Shown here: piece after piece, positions 8,631-17,062 of the stretch | Position numbering within the stretch: position 1 is the first letter of the stretch | Layout of the letters: the number at the start of each line of letters is the position of its first letter | From: Oleidesulfovibrio alaskensis DSM 16109 | GTDB taxonomy: Bacteria; Desulfobacterota; Desulfovibrionia; Desulfovibrionales; Desulfovibrionaceae | Direction of reading: 5' to 3' | Length of the DNA: 64,000 nt | NCBI RefSeq assembly: GCF_000482745.1 | Contig: NZ_KI519494.1 | Span: forward strand, 62,001 to 126,000 | Translations under genes and position numbers: made by a program | The notes under the pieces: model-generated | Told to the model about the DNA's origin: nothing | Database searches by the model: none | What the model saw: the letters and a program-made list of their open reading frames with translations, nothing else

Positions 8631-11600
8631 ATGAAGCAGTTTAGGGCCGACCTGCATATACATTCCCGTTTTTCCCGCGCCACAAGCAAAAAACTCACTG
8701 CCCGTCATCTGGCGGCATGGGCGGCCGTCAAAGGGCTGGATGTGCTGGGTACGGGAGACTTCACCCACCCCCAGTGGCGCGAGGAACTGGCCGCACAGCT
8801 GATTCCCGACGACAATACCGGCCTGTTGCGCCTGCGTGAAGCGGACGGGCTGGACGAAGAGATTTCTGTTTTTGCCGGGCGCCCGCTGGGCGGCCGTGTG
8901 CAGTTCATGCTGCAGGCCGAAATAAGCTCTATCTACAAACGGGGCGGCAAGGTGCGCAAGGTGCACAACCTTGTTTATGTGCCCACGCTGGAAGCTGCGG
9001 AGTCACTGTCGCGCAAGCTTGAGCAGGTGGGCAATCTCGCTTCCGACGGGCGGCCCATTCTGGGGCTTGATTCGCGCGACCTGCTTGAGATGGTGCTGGA
9101 AACCCACCCCAGAGCATTTCTTGTGCCCGCGCATATCTGGACTCCGTGGTTTTCCGTGTTCGGGTCAAAATCCGGCTTTGATTCCATAGAAGAATGCTAC
9201 GGTGATCTGTCAGCGGAAATATTTGCGCTGGAAACAGGTCTGAGCTCCGATCCGGACATGAACTGGATGTGGAGTGCGCTGGACCGGTTCCGGCTTATCT
9301 CCAACTCGGACGCGCATTCCGGCGACAAACTGGGGCGCGAGGCCAACCTGTTCAGCGGAGACGTTTCCTACGACGGCATTTACAGGGCATTGCGCGGTGA
9401 AGGGCTGGGGCACCGGTTTCTGGGCACGCTGGAATTTTTTCCCGAAGAAGGCAAATACCACATGGACGGCCACCGCAAGTGCGGTGTCATCATGGACCCG
9501 CGTGAAACGGCGGCCAGAGACGGCATATGCCCCGTTTGCGGCAAGCCGCTCACCGTGGGGGTGCTGAGCCGTGTCATGGAGCTGGCGGACAGAGAAATGC
9601 CCGAACGACCGGCGGGACAGCCCGGTTTCATTTCGCTGGTGCCTCTGGCAGAGGTCATATCCGAAATTGTCGGCACCAGACCGGGCACCCGCAAGGTACT
9701 TGATTTTTATGCAGGCGCCGTATCGCGGTTCGGTTCGGAGCTGGGCATTCTGCAGGATGTGCCGGAAGAAGATCTGAGGACATTTTCCGCGCCGCTGGCT
9801 GAAGGCATTTCGCGCATGCGCCGCGGCGAGGTTGCGCGGCAGCCGGGTTGCGACGGCGAATACGGGGTTATCAGCGTGTTCACCCCGCGTGAGCGTGATG
9901 AGTTTAAAAACGGCCGCATGCTGATGGACCTGCCCTTGCCCGCTTGTGGCACAACGCGTACGGCGGAACCCGCCGCGGCTGCAGATGCTGTGCCGCAGGA
10001 CGGCGGCGGAAACGGGCCGGAAACGCAGGCTGCGGCGTCCGGCGGAACGGCGGGTGCGGCCCTGCAGGACGCTGATGCCGGTGTGCAGGGTGTTTCCGAC
10101 GAATTTATTTTTGAAGACGACGAGGCTGCGGAGCAGCCGCAGGGAGCCAACGAGGCCCAGCAGCGGGCCATGGACGCCGGACCGGAACCGGTGCTGGTGC
10201 TTGCCGGACCGGGAACGGGCAAGACCCGCACGCTGGTGGGGCGCATCCGCAGACTGGTGGATAACGGGGTTTCTCCGCGGCAGATACTGGCAGTGACATT
10301 CACACGCCGTGCCGCGACAGAGATGGACGGCAGGCTGCTGGCCGAGCTTGGGGGTAATGCGGCGCTGCCCCGTACCGACACCCTGCATGCGCTGGCCTTT
10401 GAATACTGGCACAAAGCCTATGACGATGCGCCGGTGCTGCTTTCGGAAGACGGCGCGCGGCGTGTGTTTGCCGAGGCCAATTCCGGCGAGACCGCGCAGC
10501 GGATACGGGAAGCGTGGGAACGCATAGCCGTGTGCCGCGAACGCATGTCCGTGTGCCATACGGATGATGCCCCGTTTCTGCACAGGTATGTGAAGCTCAA
10601 GGAATCGTGGAATCTTGCCGATTATACCGACCTGCTGGAATTCTGGCTGGAGCAGGTGAACAACGGTATTTACGCCTGTCCGTATGTGCATGTGCTGGTG
10701 GATGAAATTCAGGATCTTTCACCTCTGCAGCTTACACTGGTGCGTTCTCTGCTGCCTGAAAACGGTGCGGGGTTCTTCGGCATAGGCGACCCTGATCAGT
10801 CCATCTACGGTTTCCGGGGGGCGCACGGCGATGTGCGTGCGTTTTTCGGTGCGGCGTGGCCGGATATGCAGGTGATCAAACTGACCCGTAACTACAGATC
10901 TTCTCAGGCCATACTTGATTTTTCGGCTGCTCTGCTGCCGCAGGACCCGCCGCTGGTTGCCATGCGTGCGCTGCCGGGCGAGATACGGCTTTTTGAAGCG
11001 CCCACGGCAGAAGGTGAAGCTTCCTGGATTGCCGGGCAGGTACGTTCGCTTATCGGCGCCACAAGCCATTCTCTGGCCGACAGCGGGGCCACCCGCCTGA
11101 AAAGCGGCGGGCATGACGACGATGTGAGCGGTATGGCCGGTGCTCTCGCCCCCGGCGACATTGCGGTACTGGTACGCTTCAAGGCGGTTATTCCTGTTAT
11201 CCAGCGCACGCTTGTCCGGCTGGGCATACCCTGCTCCGTGCCCGAGGCCGAAGCTTTCTGGGTGGAACCGCGCATACAGATGATTCTGGCCGCGGCGGGC
11301 CGTGTGCTGGGCATTGCCTACCGGTCGGAGGAAGAAACCATTTCGTGCCCCGACAAGGTGCTGGCCAAAGGACCTCTCGGGGTTTCGGCGTATCTGCAGG
11401 ACATGCCGCCTTTTGATAATCTGTTCTGGCAGTCTCCGGAGTTCAGGCGTCTGGTGAAAGCTTATGACGAGTACGGGGGCTGGGCGGGTCTGCTTAACTG
11501 GGTGCACCTGCAGACAGAGCTTGAACTGGTGCGCAGCCGCAGCGAAAAAGTACAGATAATGTCGCTGCATGCGTCAAAAGGTCTTGAATTTAAAGCGGTA

Positions 11601-11900
11601 TTTCTGCCTGCGCTGGAAGACGGCATACTGCCTTTTGCCAGCGCGGGCGTGTTGACGGGCAGCGTGGACAAGGCCCGCATGCGCACGGATACGGAGGAGG
11701 AACGCAGACTGTTGTATGTGGGGATGACCCGTGCGGAACAGGCGCTGTTTCTCAGCCGCGCGGCGCGGCGGATGCTCTACGGCAAGGAACTGCGGCTCAG
11801 GGAATCACGGTTTCTTCAGGGGCTGCCGCTGGGCGACCTGCGCCGTTCGACGCTGGTGGCGCACCAGAAGCGCAAGGAAAAACAGCTGACATTGATGTGA
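8631..11900 (+). CDS. Endonuclease Q-like PHP nuclease fused to UvrD/Rep-type helicase
   Basis: 1089-residue two-part DNA repair protein. Residues 1 to about 430 match the Endonuclease Q layout: PHP motif DLHIHSRFS at 7-15, LGTGDFTHP, TPWFSVFGSKSGFDS, LISNSDAHSGDKLGREAN, then a zinc ribbon (KCGV, CPVCGKPLTVGVLSRV, near 282-312) and a helical tail. EndoQ cleaves 5' of deaminated bases. After a low-complexity Ala/Gly linker (about 440-500), an SF1A helicase follows: Walker A AGPGTGKT near 524, DEIQD, GDPDQSIYGFRGA, RNYRSSQ, LHASKGLEFKAVFLP and LLYVGMTRAEQALF. ATG 8631 follows AAGGA. The fusion suggests coupled nicking and strand displacement at hypoxanthine or uracil; that is inference. Confidence 0.92.
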   Translation: MKQFRADLHIHSRFSRATSKKLTARHLAAWAAVKGLDVLGTGDFTHPQWREELAAQLIPDDNTGLLRLREADGLDEEISVFAGRPLGGRVQFMLQAEISSIYKRGGKVRKVHNLVYVPTLEAAESLSRKLEQVGNLASDGRPILGLDSRDLLEMVLETHPRAFLVPAHIWTPWFSVFGSKSGFDSIEECYGDLSAEIFALETGLSSDPDMNWMWSALDRFRLISNSDAHSGDKLGREANLFSGDVSYDGIYRALRGEGLGHRFLGTLEFFPEEGKYHMDGHRKCGVIMDPRETAARDGICPVCGKPLTVGVLSRVMELADREMPERPAGQPGFISLVPLAEVISEIVGTRPGTRKVLDFYAGAVSRFGSELGILQDVPEEDLRTFSAPLAEGISRMRRGEVARQPGCDGEYGVISVFTPRERDEFKNGRMLMDLPLPACGTTRTAEPAAAADAVPQDGGGNGPETQAAASGGTAGAALQDADAGVQGVSDEFIFEDDEAAEQPQGANEAQQRAMDAGPEPVLVLAGPGTGKTRTLVGRIRRLVDNGVSPRQILAVTFTRRAATEMDGRLLAELGGNAALPRTDTLHALAFEYWHKAYDDAPVLLSEDGARRVFAEANSGETAQRIREAWERIAVCRERMSVCHTDDAPFLHRYVKLKESWNLADYTDLLEFWLEQVNNGIYACPYVHVLVDEIQDLSPLQLTLVRSLLPENGAGFFGIGDPDQSIYGFRGAHGDVRAFFGAAWPDMQVIKLTRNYRSSQAILDFSAALLPQDPPLVAMRALPGEIRLFEAPTAEGEASWIAGQVRSLIGATSHSLADSGATRLKSGGHDDDVSGMAGALAPGDIAVLVRFKAVIPVIQRTLVRLGIPCSVPEAEAFWVEPRIQMILAAAGRVLGIAYRSEEETISCPDKVLAKGPLGVSAYLQDMPPFDNLFWQSPEFRRLVKAYDEYGGWAGLLNWVHLQTELELVRSRSEKVQIMSLHASKGLEFKAVFLPALEDGILPFASAGVLTGSVDKARMRTDTEEERRLLYVGMTRAEQALFLSRAARRMLYGKELRLRESRFLQGLPLGDLRRSTLVAHQKRKEKQLTLM

Positions 11901-11975
11901 CGGCGGCAGGGGGCGTGCGTACGCCCGCCTGCATACGGCGCTGCCGGCGGTGCGGGCTGCCGTCTGCAGTTGCGG

Positions 11976-12113
11976 CTAAAGCCTGTACAGATAACGCTCG
12001 TACAGTGCCGAAAACCGTGCGGCCGCACCCGCACTTATGCCGCAGTCGCGCAGTCTGCAGTATATGTGCAGCGGGTTGAGACGGTGTTGCAGGTAGCTTT
12101 TTATTTTCCGCAT
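11976..12113 (-). CDS. possible small basic protein
   Basis: 45 codons reading MRKIKSYLQHRLNPLHIYCR at the start and ending SALYERYLYRL. Its amphipathic Leu/Tyr/Arg composition is more protein-like than the Cys/Arg-rich shadow frames around it. The ATG at 12113 has GGAAG about 10 bases upstream. No homology can be checked here and no function is suggested. It is convergent with the EndoQ-helicase gene, 75 bases away. Confidence 0.4.
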   Translation of the reverse strand: MRKIKSYLQHRLNPLHIYCRLRDCGISAGAAARFSALYERYLYRL

Positions 12114-12510
12114 GGGAGCAGTCTTCCGTTGGGGGTGCTCATTCCGGATGCCGTCCGTGGACACAGGCTGCCGGTAATTTTTTTTGTGCAAGCGCCGTGC
12201 CTGTGCCGTACGGGGTGCACAACACCGGCTGGTTGCCGCTGCAGCCCGCCGTTACAGCTGTCTTGCCGTGCTCGTTTCGCGCGCCGTGCGGCGGTTTTCC
12301 GGCACGGGGCCTCGGGTGGCACGGACTGTGCTTTGTACAGGGCGGCTGCACTTCTTTCCGGTTTCCATATAGAACGTATCGGCGCAAGGCAAGCCCGGCA
12401 CTAGGTCCGGGCACGTTTTTTATGGCGTGCCCGTTACCGTGTCCGGCCCTCTTCGGGACAGGGATGCTCCGGCGTGCATGATATGTCTGTTATCCTGACA
12501 GCCTGCGGCG
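12114..12510. other. intergenic stretch without a supportable gene
   Basis: Open frames here are rich in Cys, Arg and Pro and overlap each other, as expected of non-coding GC-rich DNA. The only structure seen is an 8-bp inverted repeat (12408-12415 with 12426-12433) whose loop holds a T-run. There is no B12 box or other cobalamin riboswitch core ahead of cbiR. Confidence 0.6.
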
Positions 12511-12514
12511 CGGT

Positions 12515-12543
12515 TTGTGCTGTGTCCGGCCATGATGTATACT
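12515..12543 (+). promoter_or_regulatory. sigma70-type promoter for cbiR-cobU
   Basis: TTGTGC at 12515-12520, a 17-base spacer, TATACT at 12538-12543. The start codon at 12577 leaves a leader of only about 27 bases, too short for a riboswitch. Confidence 0.7.
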
Positions 12544-12576
12544 GAATAACCCGCGTAAGATTGCGGAACGGTGTGT

Positions 12577-13371
12577 ATGAAGGAACAGCAAGGAACAGGG
12601 CGGTTGCCGCACGGCAGAATTCTGGCGGCACCCTCGTGGGTCATTCCCGCGGGGGTGGCGGAAAACTGCCGCTTTCTTGCCGGCAGGGTGGATGAAGTCG
12701 GGCTGCTGTTTCTGGAAAGTGAAGCCTGTCTTGCCTATTCGCGCCATGATCTGCCTGTGGATTTGGCCGACCTGCCCTTGAGCTGGCATGTGCATCTGCC
12801 TGTGGATTTGCCGTGGGGCGCAGCCCGCGCCCGTCCGGATACCGCACACCGCGACGGCAGCCGCTGTGCTGATATCTGCCTGCGGCTTATGGATAAAGTT
12901 GATTATCTGGGGGCGGTACGCGGGGTTGTGCATCCGCCGGCATATTGTCATGCCGCATACGCGGCGCAGGCGCTGGAAGCCTTTACCGCTGCCTGGACTG
13001 CCGCCGGTCTGCGGCCCGAAGACATTCTTCTGGAAAACATACAGGGCCAGCCGCTGACGGAACTGGCGGAAACTGTCCGGTCTCTGGGACTGTCGGTTTG
13101 TCTGGACACGGGCCATATGCTGTCCTACGGTCAGCATGGGATTCTGCGGGATGCGCGCCTGACAGGGCGCATACGCATGCTGCACCTGAATGCGGAACGC
13201 GCGGGCCGGCATGTGCCGCTGACTGTGCTGCATGACGAAGCGCTGCGCGTCTGCGCATCTGCCGTGCAGGCCGCCCCGTGTGACTCTGTGGTCATGATGG
13301 AACTGTTCGACTGGAAAGAAATAGAAGAATCACTGCCTGTGGCGGTCATGTGGCTTCGGGGGAGCGGCTGA
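12577..13371 (+). CDS. cbiR: cobamide remodelling phosphodiesterase CbiR
   Basis: AP-endonuclease-2-fold TIM barrel of 264 residues. CbiR enzymes hydrolyse the nucleotide-loop phosphoester of cobamides so that the lower ligand can be exchanged. Candidate metal ligands appear in order: WHVHLPVDLPWG, VVHPPAYCH, ILLENIQGQ, CLDTGHMLSYGQHG, RMLHLNAERAGRH, VVMMELFDW. The adjacency to cobU, sharing an ATGA overlap, strongly supports the role over a generic xylose-isomerase-like protein. The start is ATG 12577; a GTG six bases upstream is also possible. The promoter is at 12515. Confidence 0.85.
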   Translation: MKEQQGTGRLPHGRILAAPSWVIPAGVAENCRFLAGRVDEVGLLFLESEACLAYSRHDLPVDLADLPLSWHVHLPVDLPWGAARARPDTAHRDGSRCADICLRLMDKVDYLGAVRGVVHPPAYCHAAYAAQALEAFTAAWTAAGLRPEDILLENIQGQPLTELAETVRSLGLSVCLDTGHMLSYGQHGILRDARLTGRIRMLHLNAERAGRHVPLTVLHDEALRVCASAVQAAPCDSVVMMELFDWKEIEESLPVAVMWLRGSG

Positions 13372-13880
13372 TGATACGGTTGATACTGGGGGGGGACAAA
13401 TCGGGCAAGTCGGCCTTTGCGCTTTCTGCGCTGCAGGAAGGGGCAGGGCCGCATCTGCTGCTTGCCACCGGGCAGGCTGCCGATTTTTCCTTCAGGCGTC
13501 AGATTCTGGAACACAGAACTGCCCGCGCCCCTCATATTCCCGTTCGGGAAACCGGCACGGATCTGGTGTCCGCCCTGCTGCGGGGCAGAGACGGTTTCGG
13601 CTCGGTGCTGGTGGACAGTCTCGATTTCTGGCTTTTTGCCTGCCGCGAGGCAGGCATGCAGCAATACAGCGGAGACTTGGCGGAGTGTCTGCGGCTGGTC
13701 GGGCGTGATACAGAGATCACGCTTGTTTCCTGCGAGGCGGGGCTGGGCCCCGTACCTGCTGACCGCGCGACACGCATGTTCATCAGAGAACTGGGAGCCC
13801 TCAACCAGACCGTGGCGGCGCTGGCCGACGAGGTATGCTTTATGGTTGCCGGTATTCCCATGTATCTTAAGAGGCGCTAG
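13371..13880 (+). CDS. cobU: adenosylcobinamide kinase / adenosylcobinamide-phosphate guanylyltransferase
   Basis: Activates adenosylcobinamide for nucleotide-loop assembly (kinase then GMP transfer). 169 residues, the normal CobU/CobP size. The P-loop reads GGDKSGKS at residues 7-14, and the family C-terminal block is EAGLGPVPADRATRMF followed by LGALNQTVAALADEVCFMVAGIPM. Start ATG 13371 overlaps the cbiR stop (TGATGA), so the two are coupled: CbiR opens old cobamides and CobU feeds the product into rebuilding. The remaining enzymes (CobT, CobS) are not in the window. Confidence 0.9.
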   Translation: MIRLILGGDKSGKSAFALSALQEGAGPHLLLATGQAADFSFRRQILEHRTARAPHIPVRETGTDLVSALLRGRDGFGSVLVDSLDFWLFACREAGMQQYSGDLAECLRLVGRDTEITLVSCEAGLGPVPADRATRMFIRELGALNQTVAALADEVCFMVAGIPMYLKRR

Positions 13881-14921
13881 ATGTCTTATTTTCGCAAGCT
13901 TGAACCGGGGCTTTCACAACTTCTCGAACTTTTTTCGCGCGATGAGCGCTGGCTGATTGTCATCAACGCCGATCCCGACGCCATGGCATCGGCCATGGCC
14001 CTGCGCCGCATCATGATTCACAGGGTGTCCGACGTGGGCATAGCCCATGTGAACACCATATCACGGCCCGACAATCTGGCCATGGTGCGCTATCTGCACA
14101 TTCCCATGGTCAAGTTCACCCCCACCGTGGCGGCGCAGTATGACCGGTTCGCCATGGTCGATTCTCAGCCCCATCATCATCCGGGGTTTTCCGGTGTGCA
14201 TTATTCCGTGGTGTTCGACCACCATCCCCTGAGCGAAGAGGAACCCGTCATTGCCGACTTCAAGGACCTGAAGCCGGAATACGGCACCTGTTCGGCACTG
14301 ATGACCGAGTATCTGTACAATCTCAAGATACGTCCCGGAAAACTGCTTGCCACCGCGCTGCTTTTCGGCATCAAGACGGATACAAACAGCTTCGAACGCG
14401 AATCCTGCGACATCGATATCCGCGCATTCCGGTATCTTTCCAAGTTTGCCAACCATCAGCTGCTCTCGCGCATCGCCCGCAGCGAATTCCGGCTGGAGTG
14501 GCTGGATTATTTTTCACGCGCGTTCACCAGCCTGCACACTGTGCGTTCCGGGCGATACGTGTATGTGGGCGAGGTGGACAACCCCGATGTGCTTGTGGTT
14601 ATTGCCGACTTTTTTACGCGGGTGCACGAAATCCGCTGGGCCGTGGTGGCCGGGGTGTACAAGGATACGCTGGTCATTATTTTCCGCGGCGACGGTGTGG
14701 TGCGCAATCTGGGCAATTTTGCCAAGCTGCAGTTCGGCGATATCGGCTCTGCGGGGGGGCACAAGACCATGGCCCGCGCCGAGGTGCCTTTGCAGCGTCT
14801 GGAGGGCAAAGATGTGGAAATGTTCGTTTTCAAGCGTCTGGTAAGCCCCCCGAAGCGCGTCCGCCCCAGAGAGGAAGAGCGTCAGGCTGATGCCGCAGGC
14901 AACGACAGGAAAAAAGAATGA
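13881..14921 (+). CDS. DHH/DHHA1-family phosphoesterase
   Basis: 346-residue two-domain phosphoesterase; the ATG abuts the cobU stop with no gap. The DHH domain shows NADPDAMASAMAL near 30, VDSQPHHHPG, the name-giving VFDHHPLSEE near 110 and GIKTDTNSFE near 170. The DHHA1 substrate domain shows GSAGGHKTMARAEVP near 290. The family includes NrnA-type oligoribonucleases, pAp phosphatases and cyclic-dinucleotide hydrolases; the sequence alone does not choose between them. Co-transcription with cobamide salvage genes could be fortuitous. A charged tail (PREEERQADAAGNDRKKE) ends the protein. Confidence 0.85.
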   Translation: MSYFRKLEPGLSQLLELFSRDERWLIVINADPDAMASAMALRRIMIHRVSDVGIAHVNTISRPDNLAMVRYLHIPMVKFTPTVAAQYDRFAMVDSQPHHHPGFSGVHYSVVFDHHPLSEEEPVIADFKDLKPEYGTCSALMTEYLYNLKIRPGKLLATALLFGIKTDTNSFERESCDIDIRAFRYLSKFANHQLLSRIARSEFRLEWLDYFSRAFTSLHTVRSGRYVYVGEVDNPDVLVVIADFFTRVHEIRWAVVAGVYKDTLVIIFRGDGVVRNLGNFAKLQFGDIGSAGGHKTMARAEVPLQRLEGKDVEMFVFKRLVSPPKRVRPREEERQADAAGNDRKKE

Positions 14922-14968
14922 TACCCCGCCGCCCGCTTGCGGGCTGTGCAGGTGATGTTGTTTATATG

Positions 14969-14997
14969 GGAAAAGGCAGCCGGAGGCTGCCTTTTCC
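14969..14997. terminator. bidirectional intrinsic terminator
   Basis: Perfect 13-bp stem (14969-14981 with 14985-14997), 3-base loop and T4 on either strand; it sits between the convergent DHH and glnK genes. Confidence 0.85.
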
Positions 14998-15085
14998 TGC
15001 AGGGATTGCGGATGGAGTCCGCCGGAACCGTTCATGAGCCGGCAGTTGTTCCTGTAGTCGGCGGCCTTGCGGCCGCGGGGTATGT

Positions 15086-15412
15086 TCAGGGGGCTTCGCC
15101 GGTCCGTACCCGTACTGTTCTGGCCACGTCCTGCACAAAGATTATGCCGTCTCCCTCACGTCCGGTGTGGGCACCTGTCTGCAGCGCCGCCAGAGCGTCT
15201 TCCGCTTTGTCCGCGGGTACCCCCACCTCTATGCGGACCTTTTTCAGCAGATTCACTTCCGTCACAATGCCGCGATAGGTTTCGGTAAAGCCTTTCTGCT
15301 GTCCGCTGCCCAATGCGTTGGTCACGGACATGGCGTATATGCCTCTGGCATAAAGAGCCTTTTTCACCGTCGAGAGCTTTTCAGGGCGTATATAGGCGAT
15401 AAGCAATTTCAT
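15086..15412 (-). CDS. glnK: PII nitrogen regulatory protein
   Basis: Trimeric sensor of 2-oxoglutarate and ATP/ADP that controls the ammonium channel encoded just upstream. 108 residues, with the PII patterns GSGQQKGFTETYRG and FVQDVARTVRVRTGE. The T-loop reads YRGIVTEVNLLKK: the residue at position 51, the uridylylated Tyr of enteric GlnB/GlnK, is Thr. Control by UMPylation is therefore not expected, and ligand-driven binding to AmtB is the likely mode. ATG 15412 lies 20 bases after the amtB stop, so the order is amtB-glnK, the reverse of enteric bacteria. Confidence 0.93.
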   Translation of the reverse strand: MKLLIAYIRPEKLSTVKKALYARGIYAMSVTNALGSGQQKGFTETYRGIVTEVNLLKKVRIEVGVPADKAEDALAALQTGAHTGREGDGIIFVQDVARTVRVRTGEAP

Positions 15413-15432
15413 GATGGTTCTCCTTTGGCCTG

Positions 15433-16818
15433 CTATTCCACGGTGAAAATCTGAAATCCGTTGTACGATTCGGAACCGTGTTCCGTGATATCCAGACCTT
15501 TGAGCTCTTCTTCGGGAGAGACACGCAGGCCCGCCACTGCGGCCACAATGCGGAACACCACCAGCCCCATGCCGAAGGCCCAGGCGAATACCACCGCCAC
15601 ACCGAGAGCCTGTACCATGAGCAGAGAAGCATCGCCGCCGTATACAAGGCCTGTGGATCCGCCGTAAGAGGGATGCGCCAGCAGCCCCACCATCAGCGTA
15701 CCTATGGCGCCGCACACGCCGTGCACGGAAACCGCGCCCACGGGGTCGTCGATCTTCAGAATCTTGTCCAGAAACTCAATGGAGAGCACGACCACAAAGC
15801 CGCAGATGATCCCCACGATGATGGCGCCGGAAGGGGAAAGCTCGTAACAGCCTGCCGTGATGCCCACCAGACCTGCCAGAGCGCCGTTCATGGTTATGGA
15901 TGCATCGGGTTTGCCGAACCGTATCCATGCGGTGAGCATGGCGGTAACGGTACCGGCACAGGCTGCCAGACTGGTGTTCACGGCGATATAGCCTATGGTG
16001 CCGTCTGCGGTGGTGGTGGAGCCGGGGTTGAACCCGAACCAGCCGAACCACAGTATGAACACACCCAGAGCCGCCAGCGGAATGTTGTGGCCCGGTATGG
16101 CCCGCACGGAGCCGTCGGGTCCGTATTTGCCCGCACGGGGACCCACCACGATGGCCCCGGCAAGGGCAACCCAGCCGCCCACGGAATGGACAACCGTCGA
16201 TCCTGCGAAGTCGGCAAAGCCCAGCCCTTCAAGCCATCCGGCGTTTCCGGCCAGTCCGCCCCATGCCCAGTGGCCCGATACGGGGTAGATGATGCCTGTC
16301 ACCAGTACGGAGACAATGATGTAGCTGGCAAATCTGGTGCGTTCGGCAATGCCGCCGGATACGATGGTGGCCGCCGTGGCCGCGAACACCGACTGGAAGA
16401 ACCAGAAGGTCAGATCCCACATGCCGCCTTCTGTGGCGGGGTCCACATGGGCAAGGGCAAATCCCGATGTGCCGATGAAGCCGCCTGCGTCGGCGCCGAA
16501 CATGAAGGCATAGCCGACCAGAAAGAACACCAGTGAACCCGCCGCAAAGTCCACAAAGTTTTTCATGAGGATGTTGCCCGCGTTTTTGGCACGGGTGAAT
16601 CCGCATTCCACCATGGCAAATCCGGCCTGCATGAGCATGACCAGAATGGCGGCGATGAGCGTCCAGAGGATGTTGCCATGCTGCTGGCTGAGCATTGCCG
16701 GAGCATCTTCCGCCAGTGCGGGTGAAGCGTGGAGCAGAGTTGCCACAACCAGCCAGAGAGCCGCCGTGCGGGCAAAACGTTTTGCCGGATGGCGGGGTGA
16801 CGATACGGGTGCGTGCAT
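15433..16818 (-). CDS. amtB: ammonium transporter
   Basis: Amt/Rh channel of 461 residues. A cleavable N-terminal signal (up to ASPALAEDA, about residue 37) precedes eleven predicted membrane helices. Family marks include GFAMVECGFTRAKNAGNILMK, GHWAWGG, FAGSTVVHSVGGWVALAGA, FGWFGFNPGS and, late, GAVSVHGVCGAIGTL; the pore His pair is contained in DFAGSTVVHS and VSVHGVCG. It has a strong ribosome-binding site (AAAGGAGGATTATTCC) and a sigma54 promoter upstream. It forms an operon with glnK. Confidence 0.97.
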   Translation of the reverse strand: MHAPVSSPRHPAKRFARTAALWLVVATLLHASPALAEDAPAMLSQQHGNILWTLIAAILVMLMQAGFAMVECGFTRAKNAGNILMKNFVDFAAGSLVFFLVGYAFMFGADAGGFIGTSGFALAHVDPATEGGMWDLTFWFFQSVFAATAATIVSGGIAERTRFASYIIVSVLVTGIIYPVSGHWAWGGLAGNAGWLEGLGFADFAGSTVVHSVGGWVALAGAIVVGPRAGKYGPDGSVRAIPGHNIPLAALGVFILWFGWFGFNPGSTTTADGTIGYIAVNTSLAACAGTVTAMLTAWIRFGKPDASITMNGALAGLVGITAGCYELSPSGAIIVGIICGFVVVLSIEFLDKILKIDDPVGAVSVHGVCGAIGTLMVGLLAHPSYGGSTGLVYGGDASLLMVQALGVAVVFAWAFGMGLVVFRIVAAVAGLRVSPEEELKGLDITEHGSESYNGFQIFTVE

Positions 16819-16871
16819 GGAATAATCCTCCTTTTGGGCAGGGCCCGTTCTAATGGCGATGTTCCGGTAAG

Positions 16872-16887
16872 AGCAAAAGGAGGGCCA
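16872..16887 (-). promoter_or_regulatory. sigma54 (RpoN) promoter of amtB-glnK
   Basis: The minus strand reads TGGCCC-TCCTT-TTGCT, matching the TGGCAC-N5-TTGC consensus with correct GG/GC spacing. Transcription would start near 16861, 43 bases before the amtB ATG. Nitrogen control through an RpoN activator is the expected mode. Confidence 0.75.
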
Positions 16888-17062
16888 AATATGATAACGT
16901 GCTGTTATTATATGTTTTCTGTTTTTAAGTGGGATTCAGGCGCTTTGTTATAGTGCTAGTAATTCACATATATGTTAAAAATAAGCTTGTGTAATTTACA
17001 AAAAAGTAAATTTACGTCAAAAAAGAACGGAAATAAAATATCAGAAAAAACAAAAAAGCCGA

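Noticed and set aside
11970..12404. Plus-strand frame of 144 codons after the EndoQ-helicase gene
   Set aside because: Cys/Arg/Pro-rich, no ribosome-binding site, overlaps several other open frames; typical of GC-rich non-coding DNA.
12114..12576. Cobalamin riboswitch ahead of cbiR
   Set aside because: No B12-box core was found and the recognised promoter leaves a leader of only about 27 bases.
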